DNA of 64,000 bases from Alphaproteobacteria bacterium (GCA_016792565.1 JAEUMK010000005.1:1-64000); one strand, 5' to 3'; numbered from the stretch's first letter, positions 1 to 12,060 are shown. The notes: generated by a model not told the origin, from the sequence alone. A program made the numbers and translations.

Positions 1-1627
<1,627 letters not shown>

Positions 1628-1631
<4 letters not shown>

Positions 1632-2446
1632 GACGGCTCCTCCGCGAAAGTGAGGCAGGCGCCGAGCACGCGCTTCAGCGTCGCCTGCGCCTTGGCGGCC
1701 AGCGCGGGGTCGAAGACCGGCGGCCAGTTGTAGTCGCGCAGCACGACCGGCTCCTTCAGAAAGCCGCGAAAGGCCAGCTCCATCTGGATGGCGTGCACGC
1801 CGCTGTCGGGCCGCCCATAGAGCCGGGTGATGTGGCCGCCCTTGAAGCGGCCATTGGCGACGGTCGGCTCGCCGCCGGCGATGCAGATCGCCTGCGCCGC
1901 GGCGCTCAGCTCCTGGGCGCAGCTCTTGCCGCCATTGGTGCCGATGTTGAAGACCGGCAGCTCGCCCTCGAACAGCGCGGGCACGTGACTGCGGATCGCA
2001 TGCGCATCGTAGAGGACGACGGTGTCATGGGTCCGCCTCAGGCGGGCGATCTCGCCGGCGATGGCGGCGTGATAGGGCAGGAAGAAGCGGCCGCGCCGCT
2101 CCTCGATCTCCTCGGCGTCGGGCGCCGCACCGCTCCGGTAGAGCGGCTTGCCGTCAAACGTGGTGAGGGGGCACAGCCCGGTCGTCGCCTGGCCGGGATA
2201 GAGCGGCGCGCCGGAGGGATCGCGATTGACGTCGATGACGGTGCGCGAGATGGCGGTCTCGATCACGGTCGCACCCAACCCCGCCGCGAAGGCGTAGAGC
2301 TGCGGCATGTGCCAGTCGGTATCGACGCGGGCCAGCCAGGACGACTCCAGGCGTCCCTCGATCGCCTCGGGAATCTGCGTCCCGGCGTGAGGGATCGAAA
2401 CGATCAGCGGCGCCTCGCCGCGCGTGATGGACAGCCAGTCGCTCAT
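1628..2446 (-). CDS. hutG: N-formylglutamate deformylase
   Basis: This 272-residue cytoplasmic enzyme hydrolyses N-formyl-L-glutamate to formate and glutamate, the last step of the HutF-dependent histidine pathway. It belongs to the FGase (N-formylglutamate amidohydrolase) family. Visible signatures are [15 protein letters not shown] near the N-terminus, [19 protein letters not shown], and [11 protein letters not shown] with likely metal ligands. The start at 2446 overlaps the hutH stop in an ATGA (2443-2446), and its own stop overlaps the hutU start the same way, so translation is probably coupled along the operon. The presence of hutF at 5226 fits this enzyme being a formylglutamate deformylase rather than an arginase-like formiminoglutamase, which also carries the name HutG. 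Confidence 0.95.
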
Positions 2447-3978
2447 GCGCACACCTCGGGAAGCCCGACGCCGGCGGCGGCGCGGGCGAGATCGCCCGCC
2501 CGCACGATGGCGATCGCGGCGGCGATGTCGGGATGAAGATAGCGGTCGTGGCCTAGCGTCGGCACCGCGGCGCGCAGCCGGGCGCGCGCGGCCTCCAGCG
2601 CCGGGCTGGAGGTCAGCGGCGCATGGAAGTCGCAGCCCTGCGCGGCGGCGAGCCACTCGATGGCGACGATGGCGGCGGCGTTTTCGGCCATCGCCATCAG
2701 CCGCCGCGCCCCGTGCGCGGCCATCGAGACATGGTCCTCCTGGTTCGCCGAGGTCGGGATGGAATCGACGCTCGCCGGCGTCGCGCGCTGCTTGTTCTCC
2801 GACACCAGCGCCGCCGCCGTCACCTGCGGGATCATGAAGCCGGAATTGAGCCCCGGCCAGGGCGTCAGGAAGGCGGGCAGGCCCGACAGCGCCGGATCGA
2901 CCAGCATGGCGATGCGGCGCTCCGACAGGCTGCCGATCTCGCACAGCGCCAGCGCGATCATGTCTGCGGCGAAGGCGACCGGCTCGGCATGGAAGTTCCC
3001 GCCCGACAGCGCCTCGTCGGTCCCCGGGAAGATCAGCGGATTGTCGCTCACCCCGTTGGCCTCGACGGCGAGCGTCGCAGCCGCCTGACGCAACAGGTCC
3101 AGCACCGCGCCCATCACCTGCGGCTGACAGCGCAGGCAATAGGGATCCTGCACGCGCGGATCGTCCTCGCGGTGCGAGGCGCGGATCGCCGACCCGGCCA
3201 TCAGGGCGCGCAGCGCCGCGCCGCATTCGATCTGGCCCCTGTGGCCGCGCAGGGCGTGGATGCGCGCGTCGAACGGCGCGTCGGTGCCCTTGGCGGCCTC
3301 GGTCGACAGCGCCCCGCTGACCAGCGCGCTGCGGAAGACGGTCTCGGCCTCGAAGAGGGCGGCGAGCGCGTAGGCGGTCGAGAACTGCGTGCCGTTCAGC
3401 AGCGCCAGCCCCTCCTTGGGACCGAGCGTCAGCGGCGCGAGACCGGCCTTGCCGAGCGCCTCGGCCGCCGGGCGGCGCACGCCGTCCGCCTCGATCTCGC
3501 CGGTCCCGATCATCGCCGCCGCCATATGGGCGAGCGGGGCGAGATCGCCCGAGGCGCCGACCGACCCCTGTGCCGGCACGACCGGGGTGAGGCCCCGGGT
3601 CAGCAGCGCTTCCAGGAGGTCCACGGTCTGGGTCCTGACGCCCGAAGCGCCCTGCGCGAGGCTCGCCAGCTTCAGCGCCATCATCAGCCGCGCGACCGCG
3701 ACCGGCATCGGCTCGCCGACTCCGGCCGCGTGGCTCAGCACGATGTTGCGCTGGAGCTGGGCCAGATCGCCGTCGCCGATCCTGACGCTCGCCAGCTTCC
3801 CGAAGCCGGTATTGATGCCGTAGACCGGCGCGTCCTTCGCGAGGATGCGCGTCACCGCCGCCGCGCCCTCGGCCACCCGCCCGCGCGCTTCGGCGGCGAG
3901 ACAGGGCGCCGCCCCCCGATAGATCGCCGCCCAGCCGTCCAGCGTCATGGCCCCGGGGATCATCGCGATGTCGTTCAT
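2443..3978 (-). CDS. hutH: Histidine ammonia-lyase
   Basis: Histidase removes ammonia from L-histidine to give trans-urocanate, the first and committing step of the hut pathway. The 511-residue product carries the Ala-Ser-Gly triad at residues 142-144 inside [15 protein letters not shown]. This triad cyclises to the MIO electrophile and sits at the same position as in the well-studied Pseudomonas enzyme. Other family blocks are [25 protein letters not shown] and [16 protein letters not shown] chose the ATG at 3978 because it overlaps the hutI stop (ATGA, 3975-3978) and gives the family length; a longer in-frame version starting at 4152 would add 58 residues that are only a shadow of hutI. Confidence 0.97.
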   Translation of the reverse strand: MNDIAMIPGAMTLDGWAAIYRGAAPCLAAEARGRVAEGAAAVTRILAKDAPVYGINTGFGKLASVRIGDGDLAQLQRNIVLSHAAGVGEPMPVAVARLMMALKLASLAQGASGVRTQTVDLLEALLTRGLTPVVPAQGSVGASGDLAPLAHMAAAMIGTGEIEADGVRRPAAEALGKAGLAPLTLGPKEGLALLNGTQFSTAYALAALFEAETVFRSALVSGALSTEAAKGTDAPFDARIHALRGHRGQIECGAALRALMAGSAIRASHREDDPRVQDPYCLRCQPQVMGAVLDLLRQAAATLAVEANGVSDNPLIFPGTDEALSGGNFHAEPVAFAADMIALALCEIGSLSERRIAMLVDPALSGLPAFLTPWPGLNSGFMIPQVTAAALVSENKQRATPASVDSIPTSANQEDHVSMAAHGARRLMAMAENAAAIVAIEWLAAAQGCDFHAPLTSSPALEAARARLRAAVPTLGHDRYLHPDIAAAIAIVRAGDLARAAAGVGLPEVCA

Positions 3979-5174
3979 CGTGCCTCTCGCACCCGCGCAT
4001 GGAGCGGGTTGAATCCCATCCGGTACACCAGTTCGGCCGGGTTCGACGCGTTCCAGATCGCCAGATCGCAGGCCTTGCCCGCCTCCAGCGCGCCCGTCTC
4101 GCTGCCGAGCCCCAGCGCCGCCGCCGCCTCGCGCGTGACGCCTGCCAGGCACTCCGCGACGGTCAGGCGGAACAGCGTCGCCCCCATGTTCATCGCCATG
4201 AGGATCGAGGTCAGCGGCGAGGTGCCCGGGTTGCAGTCCGTCGCCAGCGCGATCGGCACGCCGCAGCGCCGCAGCAGGTCGACCGGCGGCGGCCGTGTCT
4301 CGCGGGTGAAGTAATAGGCGCCGGGCAGCAGCACGGCGACCGTTCCCGCCCGCGCCATCGCCGCCGCGCCCTCGGCGCTCAGATGCTCCAGATGATCGGC
4401 CGACAGCGCGCCGTAGCGGGCGGCGAGCGTCCCGCCGCCCAGATCGGACAATTGATCGGCATGCAGCTTCACGGGGAGTCCATGCCGCCGCGCCGCCTCG
4501 AAGACGCGCGCCGTCTCGGCCGGCGAGAAGGCGATGCCCTCGCAGAAGGCATCGACGGCGGACGCCAGCCCGGCGGCGGCGATGGCGGGAATCATCTCGT
4601 CGCAGACCAGATCGAGATAGCGCTCGCGCGTCCCCTTCATCTCGCCGGGTACGGCATGCGCGCCGAGGAAGGTCGGGACGATCCTGACGTCGCGCGCCTC
4701 GCCCAGAAGCCGCGCGGCGCGGAGCATCTTCGTCTCGTCGGCGAGCGTGAGGCCGTAGCCCGACTTCACCTCGACCGTGGTGACGCCCTCGGCGAGCAGC
4801 GCGTCCAGCCGGGGCAGGGCGGCGGCGAGGAGATCGTCCTCGCTGGCCGCCCGCGTCGCCGCCACGGTCGACACAATGCCGCCGCCGCCCCGCGCGATCT
4901 CCTCATAGCTCGCGCCCGCGATGCGCTTCTCGAACTCGGCGGCGCGGTCGCCTGCGAAGACCAGGTGGGTATGGCAGTCGATGAGGCCCGGCGTCACCAG
5001 GCGGCCGCCGCAATCGATCGTCTCGGCCGCCTGCAGGCGCGGCGCGGCGGCGGCCGGCCCCGCATGGACGATCCGACCGCCGCGCGCCGCGACGATGCCG
5101 TCCTCGATCAGCCACGGCCCCGCCGCCGCCATCGGCGCCAGCCTCGCGCGCGTCCAGACGCGATCACACTGCAT
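3975..5174 (-). CDS. hutI: Imidazolonepropionase
   Basis: This 399-residue amidohydrolase opens the imidazolone ring of 4-imidazolone-5-propionate to give N-formimidoyl-L-glutamate. The metal-binding motif of the superfamily is visible as [12 protein letters not shown], followed by the family blocks [32 protein letters not shown] and [13 protein letters not shown]. It is the first gene of the leftward operon hutI-hutH-hutG-hutU; each junction is a 4-base ATGA overlap. Its ATG at 5174 lies 51 bases from the divergent hutF start, so promoters and any repressor site for both directions must be in 5175-5225 or inside the coding ends. No hut repressor gene (hutC) lies in the window. Confidence 0.96.
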   Translation of the reverse strand: MQCDRVWTRARLAPMAAAGPWLIEDGIVAARGGRIVHAGPAAAAPRLQAAETIDCGGRLVTPGLIDCHTHLVFAGDRAAEFEKRIAGASYEEIARGGGGIVSTVAATRAASEDDLLAAALPRLDALLAEGVTTVEVKSGYGLTLADETKMLRAARLLGEARDVRIVPTFLGAHAVPGEMKGTRERYLDLVCDEMIPAIAAAGLASAVDAFCEGIAFSPAETARVFEAARRHGLPVKLHADQLSDLGGGTLAARYGALSADHLEHLSAEGAAAMARAGTVAVLLPGAYYFTRETRPPPVDLLRRCGVPIALATDCNPGTSPLTSILMAMNMGATLFRLTVAECLAGVTREAAAALGLGSETGALEAGKACDLAIWNASNPAELVYRMGFNPLHARVREAR

Positions 5175-5225
5175 GGGCGGACCCTATCCGTCTTGGCCGC
5201 GCCCGTCAGCATGGTAAGGAACGAC

Positions 5226-6572
5226 ATGGCGTCGCTCTGGTTCACCGAAGCCCTTCTGCCCACCGGATGGGCAAAGGGCGTGCGTGCCCGCATCGAGGGC
5301 AGCCGCTTCGCGTCCGTCGAGACCGGGGTTGCGCCCGCGCCCGGCGACGCGCGCCACGGCCCCGCTGTCCCCGGCCTCGCCAATGTCCACAGCCACGCCT
5401 TTCAGCGCGGCATGGCAGGGCTTGCCGAAACCGCGGGACCGGCGGACGACGACTTCTGGTCGTGGCGCGAGACGATGTATCGCTTCGTGCTGACGCTGGA
5501 CCCGGACCAGATCGAGGCGCTCGCCGCGCTCGCCTTTGCCGAAATGGCGGAAGGGGGGTTCACCACGGTCGGCGAGTTCCACTATCTCCATCACGCCCCG
5601 GACGGCGCGCCTTACGCCAATCCCGCCGAACTCGCCGAACGCATCGCCGCCGCCGCCGCTACCGCCGGCATCGGCCTCACGCTGCTGCCGGTCTTCTATG
5701 CCCATGGCAATTTCGGCGCCGCCGCCCCCAGCCCGCGCCAGGCGCGTTTTCTCACCACGCTCGATTCCTATGGCGCCCTGCTCGACGGCTGCCGCGCCGC
5801 GATCGCGCCCCTTGAGGATGCCCGGCTCGGCGTCGCTCCGCATTCGCTGCGCGCCGCGACGCTCGAGGAGGTTCGAGCCGTCGCCGGCCTGGCGGACGGC
5901 GGTCCCGTCCACATCCACGCCGCCGAGCAGACCCGCGAGGTCGAGGACAGCATCGCCCAATTCGGCGCGCCCCCCGTGGAGGTGCTGCTCGACCGGATCG
6001 GGCTCGGCGAGCGGTGGTGTCTCATCCACGCGACCCACCTCACGGGATCGGAAACGCGACGCCTTGCAGCAAGCGGGGCAGTGGCGGGGCTCTGCCCGGT
6101 CACCGAATCCAATCTCGGCGACGGCGTCTTTCCGGCCCCAGCCTATCTCGACGCGGGCGGCCGCATCGCAATCGGCACCGATTCCAACGTCCTCATCTCG
6201 GCGGCGCAGGAACTCAGGGCGCTGGAATACAACCAGCGCCTTGTCCGCCGGGCCCGCAACGTGCTCGCTCCGCCGCACGGATCGACCGGTCGCCGCCTGT
6301 TCGACGCCGCCTTCGCAGGCGGCAACCGGGCGCTTGGCCTCGACCGCCGGGGCATCGCTCCGGGCTGCCTCGCCGACCTCGTCACGCTCGATGCGGACGA
6401 TCCCGCGCTGATCCTGGCGCGGGGCGATGGCCTGCTCGACGCCTGGATCTTCGCCGGCGCCGGCATCGATGGGGTCTGGCGCGCCGGGCGCCGCATCATT
6501 GCCGAGGGCCGCCATGTCGGGCGGCAGGCCATACGCACCCGCTATGCGCAGGCGCTGGCGCGGCTCCTCTGA
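5226..6572 (+). CDS. hutF: Formimidoylglutamate deiminase
   Basis: HutF deiminates N-formimidoyl-L-glutamate to N-formyl-L-glutamate and ammonia, feeding HutG. The 448-residue product is an amidohydrolase with the HxH metal ligands at His55 and His57 in NVHSHAFQRGMAGL, then VHIHAAEQ, LIHATHL and the Asp ligand in IGTDSNVLISAAQEL. The start at 5226 (MASLWFTEALLP) is preferred over an in-frame ATG at 5211 because AAGGA lies 6 bases before it. It is transcribed away from the hutIHGU operon. Having both HutF and a formylglutamate deformylase marks the five-step route that releases a second ammonia and formate rather than formamide. Confidence 0.95.
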   Translation: MASLWFTEALLPTGWAKGVRARIEGSRFASVETGVAPAPGDARHGPAVPGLANVHSHAFQRGMAGLAETAGPADDDFWSWRETMYRFVLTLDPDQIEALAALAFAEMAEGGFTTVGEFHYLHHAPDGAPYANPAELAERIAAAAATAGIGLTLLPVFYAHGNFGAAAPSPRQARFLTTLDSYGALLDGCRAAIAPLEDARLGVAPHSLRAATLEEVRAVAGLADGGPVHIHAAEQTREVEDSIAQFGAPPVEVLLDRIGLGERWCLIHATHLTGSETRRLAASGAVAGLCPVTESNLGDGVFPAPAYLDAGGRIAIGTDSNVLISAAQELRALEYNQRLVRRARNVLAPPHGSTGRRLFDAAFAGGNRALGLDRRGIAPGCLADLVTLDADDPALILARGDGLLDAWIFAGAGIDGVWRAGRRIIAEGRHVGRQAIRTRYAQALARLL

Positions 6573-6643
6573 CCGAACGTCACGGTTTTCAAAGCGGCGG
6601 CAAGCGACTACTCGTGCCGCCATCGCCCTTCGACGGATCTTCA

Positions 6644-7465
6644 ATGGCCAGACGCATCCTCGACCTCAAGTCCACTCACAACCCGCACCGCTGGTATCTG
6701 CCGCTGGAGGAAAGCCTCTGCGTCGGCCCGCCCGGCCGGGCCTTCATGTTCGGCGGCGTCGGCCTCGCCGCGGGGATCGTGGCGCTGGAGCGCACCTGCG
6801 CCCGCCCGGTGATCTGGGCGACGGCGCAATATCTCTCCTTCGCGCGGCCGCCTTCGGTCGTCGATCTCGATGTGCGCGTCCCTGTGCAGGGCAACTCCAC
6901 CAGCCAGGCCCGGGTCATCGGCCATGTCGGCGACGCCGAGATCTTCACCGTCAACGCGGCGCTCGGCGCGCGCCCCGGCGACATCTCCCGCCACTGGGTC
7001 CAGGCTCCCGATGTCGCCGCGCCTGCCGACTGCCCGGCGGTGCAGCACTGGCGCGCCGACGAAACGGACCTGCACGGCCAGATCGAACTGCGCCTGGCCA
7101 GGGGGCGCTACGGCTTCAGCGGCACCGCGGCGGCGTATCCGCCCAGCGAGGACGGCCGGCTCGTCCTGTGGATGCGGCCCAAGACGGGCGAGCCGATCGA
7201 CGCGGCGATGCTTGCGATCTTTGCCGATCACGTGCCGTCGGGCATCGGCAATGCGCTCGGCATCCATGCCGGCGGCAACAGCCTCGACAACACCATCCGC
7301 ATCGTCCACCTCGTCCCGACGGACTGGGTGCTCTGCGACATCTTCATCCACGCCGTCCATGGCGGCTTCGGCCACGGCGCGATGCGGCTCTTCGCCGAGG
7401 ACGGCACGCTGATGGCGACGGCCAGCCAGTCGGTCATCGTGCGGCGCCACGGAGAGCTGAAGTGA
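6644..7465 (+). CDS. Acyl-CoA thioesterase family protein (TesB-like, double hotdog)
   Basis: This 273-residue product looks like a TesB-type acyl-CoA thioesterase, which would release free fatty acid and CoA from acyl-CoA in the cytoplasm. The first half (FMFGGVGLAAGIVALERTC, followed by RPVIWATAQYLSFARP) and the second half (GEPIDAAMLAIFADHVPSGIG) are the two hotdog folds. The second half contains the SLDNTIRI and ATASQSVIVRR stretches, where the family keeps its Asp, Thr/Ser and Gln catalytic residues. It starts 71 bases after hutF with an ATG that is not preceded by a strong ribosome-binding site. The substrate cannot be told from sequence. The thiolase, acyl-CoA synthetase and wax ester synthase genes further along suggest a general lipid role. 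Confidence 0.75.
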   Translation: MARRILDLKSTHNPHRWYLPLEESLCVGPPGRAFMFGGVGLAAGIVALERTCARPVIWATAQYLSFARPPSVVDLDVRVPVQGNSTSQARVIGHVGDAEIFTVNAALGARPGDISRHWVQAPDVAAPADCPAVQHWRADETDLHGQIELRLARGRYGFSGTAAAYPPSEDGRLVLWMRPKTGEPIDAAMLAIFADHVPSGIGNALGIHAGGNSLDNTIRIVHLVPTDWVLCDIFIHAVHGGFGHGAMRLFAEDGTLMATASQSVIVRRHGELK

Positions 7466-7557
7466 GCGCTGCCCGTCCTGCGGGTTGACAGCGCGAGCCC
7501 TCCGCCGCAATCAGGACCGGCAGGGGCGGAGCCGGTTTTGTCAGGCGGCGGGCGGCG

Positions 7558-8787
7558 ATGTTGAAGCATATCCGGCGGCGCATCGCGCGCACGATCTCCG
7601 AACCGGCGGCCGATCTGCCGGCGGACCTCGTCTACGCGCCGCCGCTCGGCATGACGCCCATCGCCCCGGATGAGGTCTGGACGAGCGATGCGCCTCTCGC
7701 CGTCGCCGTCCATCCGCCCGGAACGCCGCGCGCGATCGCCCGGCCTGCGCCTCTATTCCACGACGATCCGGGCGGCGTCGGCCTGCTTCCCGACGCCGGT
7801 GCCTACACCTTCACGCTGCCGCCGGTTTTCTGCGTCGCGGCCCGGCGCGTGCTGCAGGTCGGCTTCCGCAGCTACTTGACCCGCGACGGCCTCCTCTTCG
7901 ACGACGAATCGCACGCCCCCGGCGCGGAACAGGACCGCTTCGCCGCCGCCATTCTCTCCAGCGATCCCTTTCGCAACGAATACACCGGACTGGCGGCCGG
8001 CGCCCGTCCCGGCGCCTTTCGCATCGACGCGCCGTCGCGGCCGGTCGAAAGGCTCGATGGCGGAACCGTCTCGCTCGCCTCGCTCGAAGGCCCGAACTAC
8101 GGCTCGTTCCTCTTTCGCGTGGTGCCCAAGCTGATCGGGTGCGAGGCCTGGCCCGGCGACTGGCGCGTGCTCACGCCGTGGCTCGGCCGCACGATGATCG
8201 ATCTGCTGGGCATGCTCGGCCTCGGCGAGGACCGCCTTGTCCTGCAGCGGCGCGACGTCGTCTACGACCTTGAGCGCGCGGCGATCCCCTCGTTCCGCGC
8301 TGCGCACGCGATGCTCGACGCCGAGACGGTCGCGTTCTACGACGAGATCGGCGCGCGCTACGCCGACCCGGCGGCAGGCGAGCGCATCTTCGTCTCGCGC
8401 CGGGGCTGGAACCCGGAAGGTTCCGGCGCGCGGGTCATGCTGAACGAGGCCGAAATCGCCGCGGCCCTCGAAGCCGCCGGCTTCGAGACCATCCTGCCGC
8501 ACGAGATGAGCATGGCCGAACAGATCAGGCGCTTCGCCTCGGCCCGCATCGTGGTGGGCGCCGCCGGATCGGCGATGTTCAACACGGTCTTCTGCCGGGC
8601 GGGGACGATCGTCGTCGACATCGAGTCCGAGCCGCACTGGATCGTCGCGCACATGAACCTTTTCGGCTCGCGCGGCCTCTCCTACGGCATCTTCGAGGGC
8701 GAGACGCTCAACCGCGACTGGAACGTGCCGCACAAGCCGTTCTGGGTCGATGCGAAGGCGCTGCTCGGCCGCATCCGCTCGCTCTAG
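7558..8787 (+). CDS. Glycosyltransferase family 61 protein
   Basis: The 409-residue product belongs to the GT61 (DUF563) glycosyltransferases, which transfer sugars to polysaccharides or glycoproteins. The recognisable part is the C-terminal half: GERIFVSRRGWNPEGSGAR, LNEAEIAAALEAAGFETI, EMSMAEQIRRFASARIVVG, then GAAGSAMFNTVFCRAGT followed by VVDIESEPHW, which resembles the nucleotide-sugar end of the fold. There is no signal peptide or membrane segment, so it should act in the cytoplasm or at the inner face of the membrane. No polysaccharide cluster surrounds it and the acceptor is unknown. The ATG at 7558 follows a GGCGGGCGGCG stretch, a poor ribosome-binding site. Confidence 0.8.
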   Translation: MLKHIRRRIARTISEPAADLPADLVYAPPLGMTPIAPDEVWTSDAPLAVAVHPPGTPRAIARPAPLFHDDPGGVGLLPDAGAYTFTLPPVFCVAARRVLQVGFRSYLTRDGLLFDDESHAPGAEQDRFAAAILSSDPFRNEYTGLAAGARPGAFRIDAPSRPVERLDGGTVSLASLEGPNYGSFLFRVVPKLIGCEAWPGDWRVLTPWLGRTMIDLLGMLGLGEDRLVLQRRDVVYDLERAAIPSFRAAHAMLDAETVAFYDEIGARYADPAAGERIFVSRRGWNPEGSGARVMLNEAEIAAALEAAGFETILPHEMSMAEQIRRFASARIVVGAAGSAMFNTVFCRAGTIVVDIESEPHWIVAHMNLFGSRGLSYGIFEGETLNRDWNVPHKPFWVDAKALLGRIRSL

Positions 8788-8848
8788 CGGCCATTGCCCG
8801 CCGGGCGCACGAGGCGCTACTCATCGTGCGAACAGGTTCGGGGGAATC

Positions 8849-10138
8849 ATGGACATGGCGGACGGCGCAGCGCGTCCCGGGGGCGATGCGCTGACGCGGC
8901 GCGACGTGCGCACGCTCTTCCTCGCCTCGCTCGGCGGGGCGCTGGAATTCTACGACTTCGTCGTCTTCGTGTTCTTCACGGCGGTGATCGCCAAGGTCTT
9001 CTTCCCGCCCGACATGCCCGAGTGGCTCGCCCTCGCGCAGACCTGGGGCCTCTTCGCCGCCGGCTATCTCGCCCGCCCGCTCGGCGGCTTCGTGATGGCC
9101 CATTTCGGCGATCTCGTCGGCCGCAAGCGGATGTTCGTCCTCTCGGTCTTCCTGATGGCGGTGCCGACGCTGCTGATCGGCCTGATGCCGACCTATGCGA
9201 CGCTCGGCTATGCCGCGCCGCTGCTGCTGCTCGTCTTCCGCATCCTCCAGGGCGCGGCGATCGGCGGCGAGGCGCCTGGGGCCTGGGTCTTCGTCGCCGA
9301 ACATGTGCCGCCCGGCCGGGTCGGCCTCGCCTGCGGCATGCTGACCGGCGGGCTGACGCTCGGCATCCTGCTCGGCTCGCTGATGGCGCTCCTCATCAAC
9401 TCGGTCTTCGAGCCGGCGACGGTCGCGGACTGGGCCTGGCGCCTGCCGTTCCTCATCGGCGGCGCCTTCGGCCTCGTCGCCATGTATCTGCGGCGCTTTC
9501 TTGAGGAGACGCCGGTCTTCGAGGCGATGCGCCGGCGCGCCGAACTGGCGCGCGGCCTGCCGCTCGCCCGCGTCCTCTCCGGGCACCGGCGGGCGGTGGT
9601 CCTCTCCATCCTCGCCAGCTGGATGCTTACCGCGGCGATCGTGGTGCTCATCCTCCAGGCCCCGACGCTGCTGGCGAAGCTCCATCCCGAGCTCGCGCCG
9701 GCCATGCCGCTCGCCAGCGTCGCGGCGACCTTCGCGCTGACCCTCTCGGCGGTAGGCGTCGGCTGGGCGCTCGACCGCTTCGGCCAGCCCGCCGTCATGG
9801 CGGTCGCGGCGGCGGGGCTCATCGCCGCCGCCTTCATGCTGTTCGGCGCGACGGCGGGCAGCCCCGGCCTCCTCGCGCCGCTCTATGCCCTCGCCGGTCT
9901 CGCGGTCGGTGCGGTCAGCATCGTGCCGACCATGATGGTGCGGGCCTTTCCGGCGGAGGTGCGCTTCAGCGGCGTCTCCTTCGCCTACAACTCCGCCTAC
10001 GCGGTGTTCGGGGCGGCGACGCCGCCGCTGACCGTGTATCTGGCGAGCCTCGATCCGCTCGGGCCGGCCTGGTACGTTGCGGCGGCGACGCTGGTGGGCG
10101 CCGCCGCCGTCATCGTCGCGGGACGGGCCCGCCTCTAG
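8849..10138 (+). CDS. MFS transporter, metabolite:proton symporter (MHS) type
   Basis: This 429-residue protein has about twelve hydrophobic segments and the marks of the metabolite:H+ symporter branch of the major facilitator superfamily. These are ALEFYDFVVFVFFTAVIAKVFF at the first helix, GYLARPLGGFVMAHFGDLVGRKRMF as the loop 2-3 signature, and RILQGAAIGGEAPGAWVFVAEH in helix 5. Such carriers take up organic acids, betaine or similar small molecules across the inner membrane. The ATG at 8849 has GGGGAA just before it. The gene ends convergently with the monooxygenase: the palindrome CTAG at 10135-10138 supplies the TAG stop of both genes. The substrate is not predictable. Confidence 0.88.
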   Translation: MDMADGAARPGGDALTRRDVRTLFLASLGGALEFYDFVVFVFFTAVIAKVFFPPDMPEWLALAQTWGLFAAGYLARPLGGFVMAHFGDLVGRKRMFVLSVFLMAVPTLLIGLMPTYATLGYAAPLLLLVFRILQGAAIGGEAPGAWVFVAEHVPPGRVGLACGMLTGGLTLGILLGSLMALLINSVFEPATVADWAWRLPFLIGGAFGLVAMYLRRFLEETPVFEAMRRRAELARGLPLARVLSGHRRAVVLSILASWMLTAAIVVLILQAPTLLAKLHPELAPAMPLASVAATFALTLSAVGVGWALDRFGQPAVMAVAAAGLIAAAFMLFGATAGSPGLLAPLYALAGLAVGAVSIVPTMMVRAFPAEVRFSGVSFAYNSAYAVFGAATPPLTVYLASLDPLGPAWYVAAATLVGAAAVIVAGRARL

Positions 10139-12060
10139 GCGGCGGCCTTCGCCTTCGCGCCGTCCAGGACGAAGTCGTCCGGGTTCGGATTCAGCGTCGC
10201 CTGCCAGTACTCGACGTTGGGGAACGGCCAGTTCTGGCTGACCCGGCCCAGCGCGTTCTTGTACCAGGAACTGACATGGGGCGAGCCCCAGGCCATGCGA
10301 GCGTTCTGCGCATCGACCCTGGCGTTGAAGGCGTCGTGCACGTCCTTGCGCACTTCCATCGTCGCCGCGCCGGACTCGGCCAGAAGATCGAGACAGCCGA
10401 CGATGTAGCGCACGCCGCACTCGGAGAAGAAGATGATCGAGCCGTTGACGACGATGTTGGTGTTGGGGCCGTAGAGCATGAAGAAATTGGGAAAGCCCGG
10501 AACGCTCACGCCCAGATAGGCGCGGGCGTCGCCCTGCCATTTCTCGTGCAGCTCGACGCCGCCGCGGCCATAGATCTTGTAGGTGTCGAGGAACGAGCTC
10601 GCCTTGAAGCCGGTGCCGTAGATCAGCACGTCGGCCTTGTGCAGCTTGCCGTCCGCCGTCACCACGCCGTCGGGCGCGATGCGGGCGACCTTGTCGGTCA
10701 CCAGATCGACATTGTCGCGCTTGAGCGCCTCCAGCCATACGCCGTTGTCGCGCACCATGCGCTTGCCGCCGAGCGGATAGGTCGGGATCACCTTCTCCAC
10801 CAGGTCGGGGCGGTCGGCGAGCTGCATCTTCATCAGCTCGATGAACAGCGTGCGCATGTCGTCGTTGAGCTGGCTGACGGCGCGCGGATTGCCGTCCCAG
10901 GCCGGGTCCGCCTTCATCGCCTCGTAGATGCCGTCGGTGCCCATCCAGAACAGCCAGAAGCGATACCACTTGTCGTAGAAGGGCATGTTCCGGATCAGCC
11001 AGTTCATCCCCTCCGAGGTCGGGAAGTGATAGTCCGGGGTCGGGCTCAGCCAGGGCGGCGTGCGCTGGAAGACCGTCATGTGCGCGACGTCCGGGGCGAT
11101 CGCCGGCACGAACTGGAAAGCGCTCGCCCCGGTGCCGATCACCGCGACGTTCTTGCCTTTCAGATCGACGCCGTGGTCCCAGCGGGCCGAATGGAAGGCG
11201 GGCCCCTTGAACGCGCCGAAGCCCTCGATCTCGGAGGGGTAGCGCGGCTGGTTCAACTGCCCGACGGCGCTGACGATGGCATCGGCGACCAGCGTCTCGG
11301 CCTTGCCGTCCTTGGTGCGGACGGCGACGCGCCAGACATTGGCGGCCTCGTCGAAGCGGGCCTCGTCCACCGTCGTGCCGAAGCGCACATGCGCACGCAG
11401 ATCGTGGCGCTTGGCGACGCCGCGGAAATAGTCGAGCAGCACCGGCTGGGTCGAGAACAGATACGGCCAGACGTGATTGTCCTCGAACGAGTACGAGTAC
11501 ATGTGGCTCGGATTGTCGACCCGGCAGCCGGGATAGAGATTTTCCAGCCAGGTGCCGCCGACATCGTCGTTCTTCTCGACGATCTCGAAGTCGATCCCCG
11601 CCTGCTTCAGGCGCAGCGCCGACAAGAGCCCCGACATGCCCGCGCCGATGATCAGCACCTTCAGGCTGCGGCCGCGGGCCTTCAGCTTGGGGGCGATCGG
11701 GGCGGGGCGCTTGGGATCGGCGCCGTCCATGGCCAGTTCCTCCAGCAGGAACGGCACGTAGTGCTCGGGGATCGGCATCCCGGCGATGAAATCCATCATC
11801 GCCCGCAACGTCGCGGGCGGCGGGTTGGCGGCGAGCGGCCTGCCGCCCTTGTGGGCGAGATAGGCGTCGCGGGCCTTCGCCCGGATCGTCTCCTGGTAGG
11901 CGGGCGGCAGGCTGCCCTGGCCGTCGCCCAGCGGCTCGTAGACGAGCGGCGGCGCGTCCTTCAGATGGCCGGCATCTCCGGTCAGATGGACCAGCGCCAG
12001 CATCAGCGTGGGGATGTGCGCAGCCTTCAGCGCCTCGTCCAGTGCGGCGTCTTCGCTCAT
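10135..12060 (-). CDS. Flavin-containing Baeyer-Villiger-type monooxygenase
   Basis: The 641-residue product is a class B flavoprotein monooxygenase that would insert oxygen next to a ketone carbonyl using NADPH and FAD. The FAD-binding Rossmann motif GAGMSG is at residues 139-144, the Baeyer-Villiger fingerprint FxGxxxHxxxW is FKGPAFHSARWD at 284-295, and the NADPH Rossmann motif GTGASAFQ follows. The roughly 130-residue extension before the first Rossmann fold and the overall length match the 4-hydroxyacetophenone monooxygenase subgroup rather than cyclohexanone monooxygenases (about 540 residues). The start at 12060 has GGAGGG 6 bases upstream. The thiolase is divergent, 162 bases away, so the two may serve one ketone or fatty-acid catabolic route. 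Confidence 0.88.
   Translation of the reverse strand: MSEDAALDEALKAAHIPTLMLALVHLTGDAGHLKDAPPLVYEPLGDGQGSLPPAYQETIRAKARDAYLAHKGGRPLAANPPPATLRAMMDFIAGMPIPEHYVPFLLEELAMDGADPKRPAPIAPKLKARGRSLKVLIIGAGMSGLLSALRLKQAGIDFEIVEKNDDVGGTWLENLYPGCRVDNPSHMYSYSFEDNHVWPYLFSTQPVLLDYFRGVAKRHDLRAHVRFGTTVDEARFDEAANVWRVAVRTKDGKAETLVADAIVSAVGQLNQPRYPSEIEGFGAFKGPAFHSARWDHGVDLKGKNVAVIGTGASAFQFVPAIAPDVAHMTVFQRTPPWLSPTPDYHFPTSEGMNWLIRNMPFYDKWYRFWLFWMGTDGIYEAMKADPAWDGNPRAVSQLNDDMRTLFIELMKMQLADRPDLVEKVIPTYPLGGKRMVRDNGVWLEALKRDNVDLVTDKVARIAPDGVVTADGKLHKADVLIYGTGFKASSFLDTYKIYGRGGVELHEKWQGDARAYLGVSVPGFPNFFMLYGPNTNIVVNGSIIFFSECGVRYIVGCLDLLAESGAATMEVRKDVHDAFNARVDAQNARMAWGSPHVSSWYKNALGRVSQNWPFPNVEYWQATLNPNPDDFVLDGAKAKAAA

Noticed and set aside
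10135-10138. CTAG shared as stop codon by the transporter and the monooxygenase, considered as another palindromic element like 13428-13532.
   Set aside because: Only four bases are palindromic and the flanks are ordinary coding sequence, so it is a compact convergent junction only.
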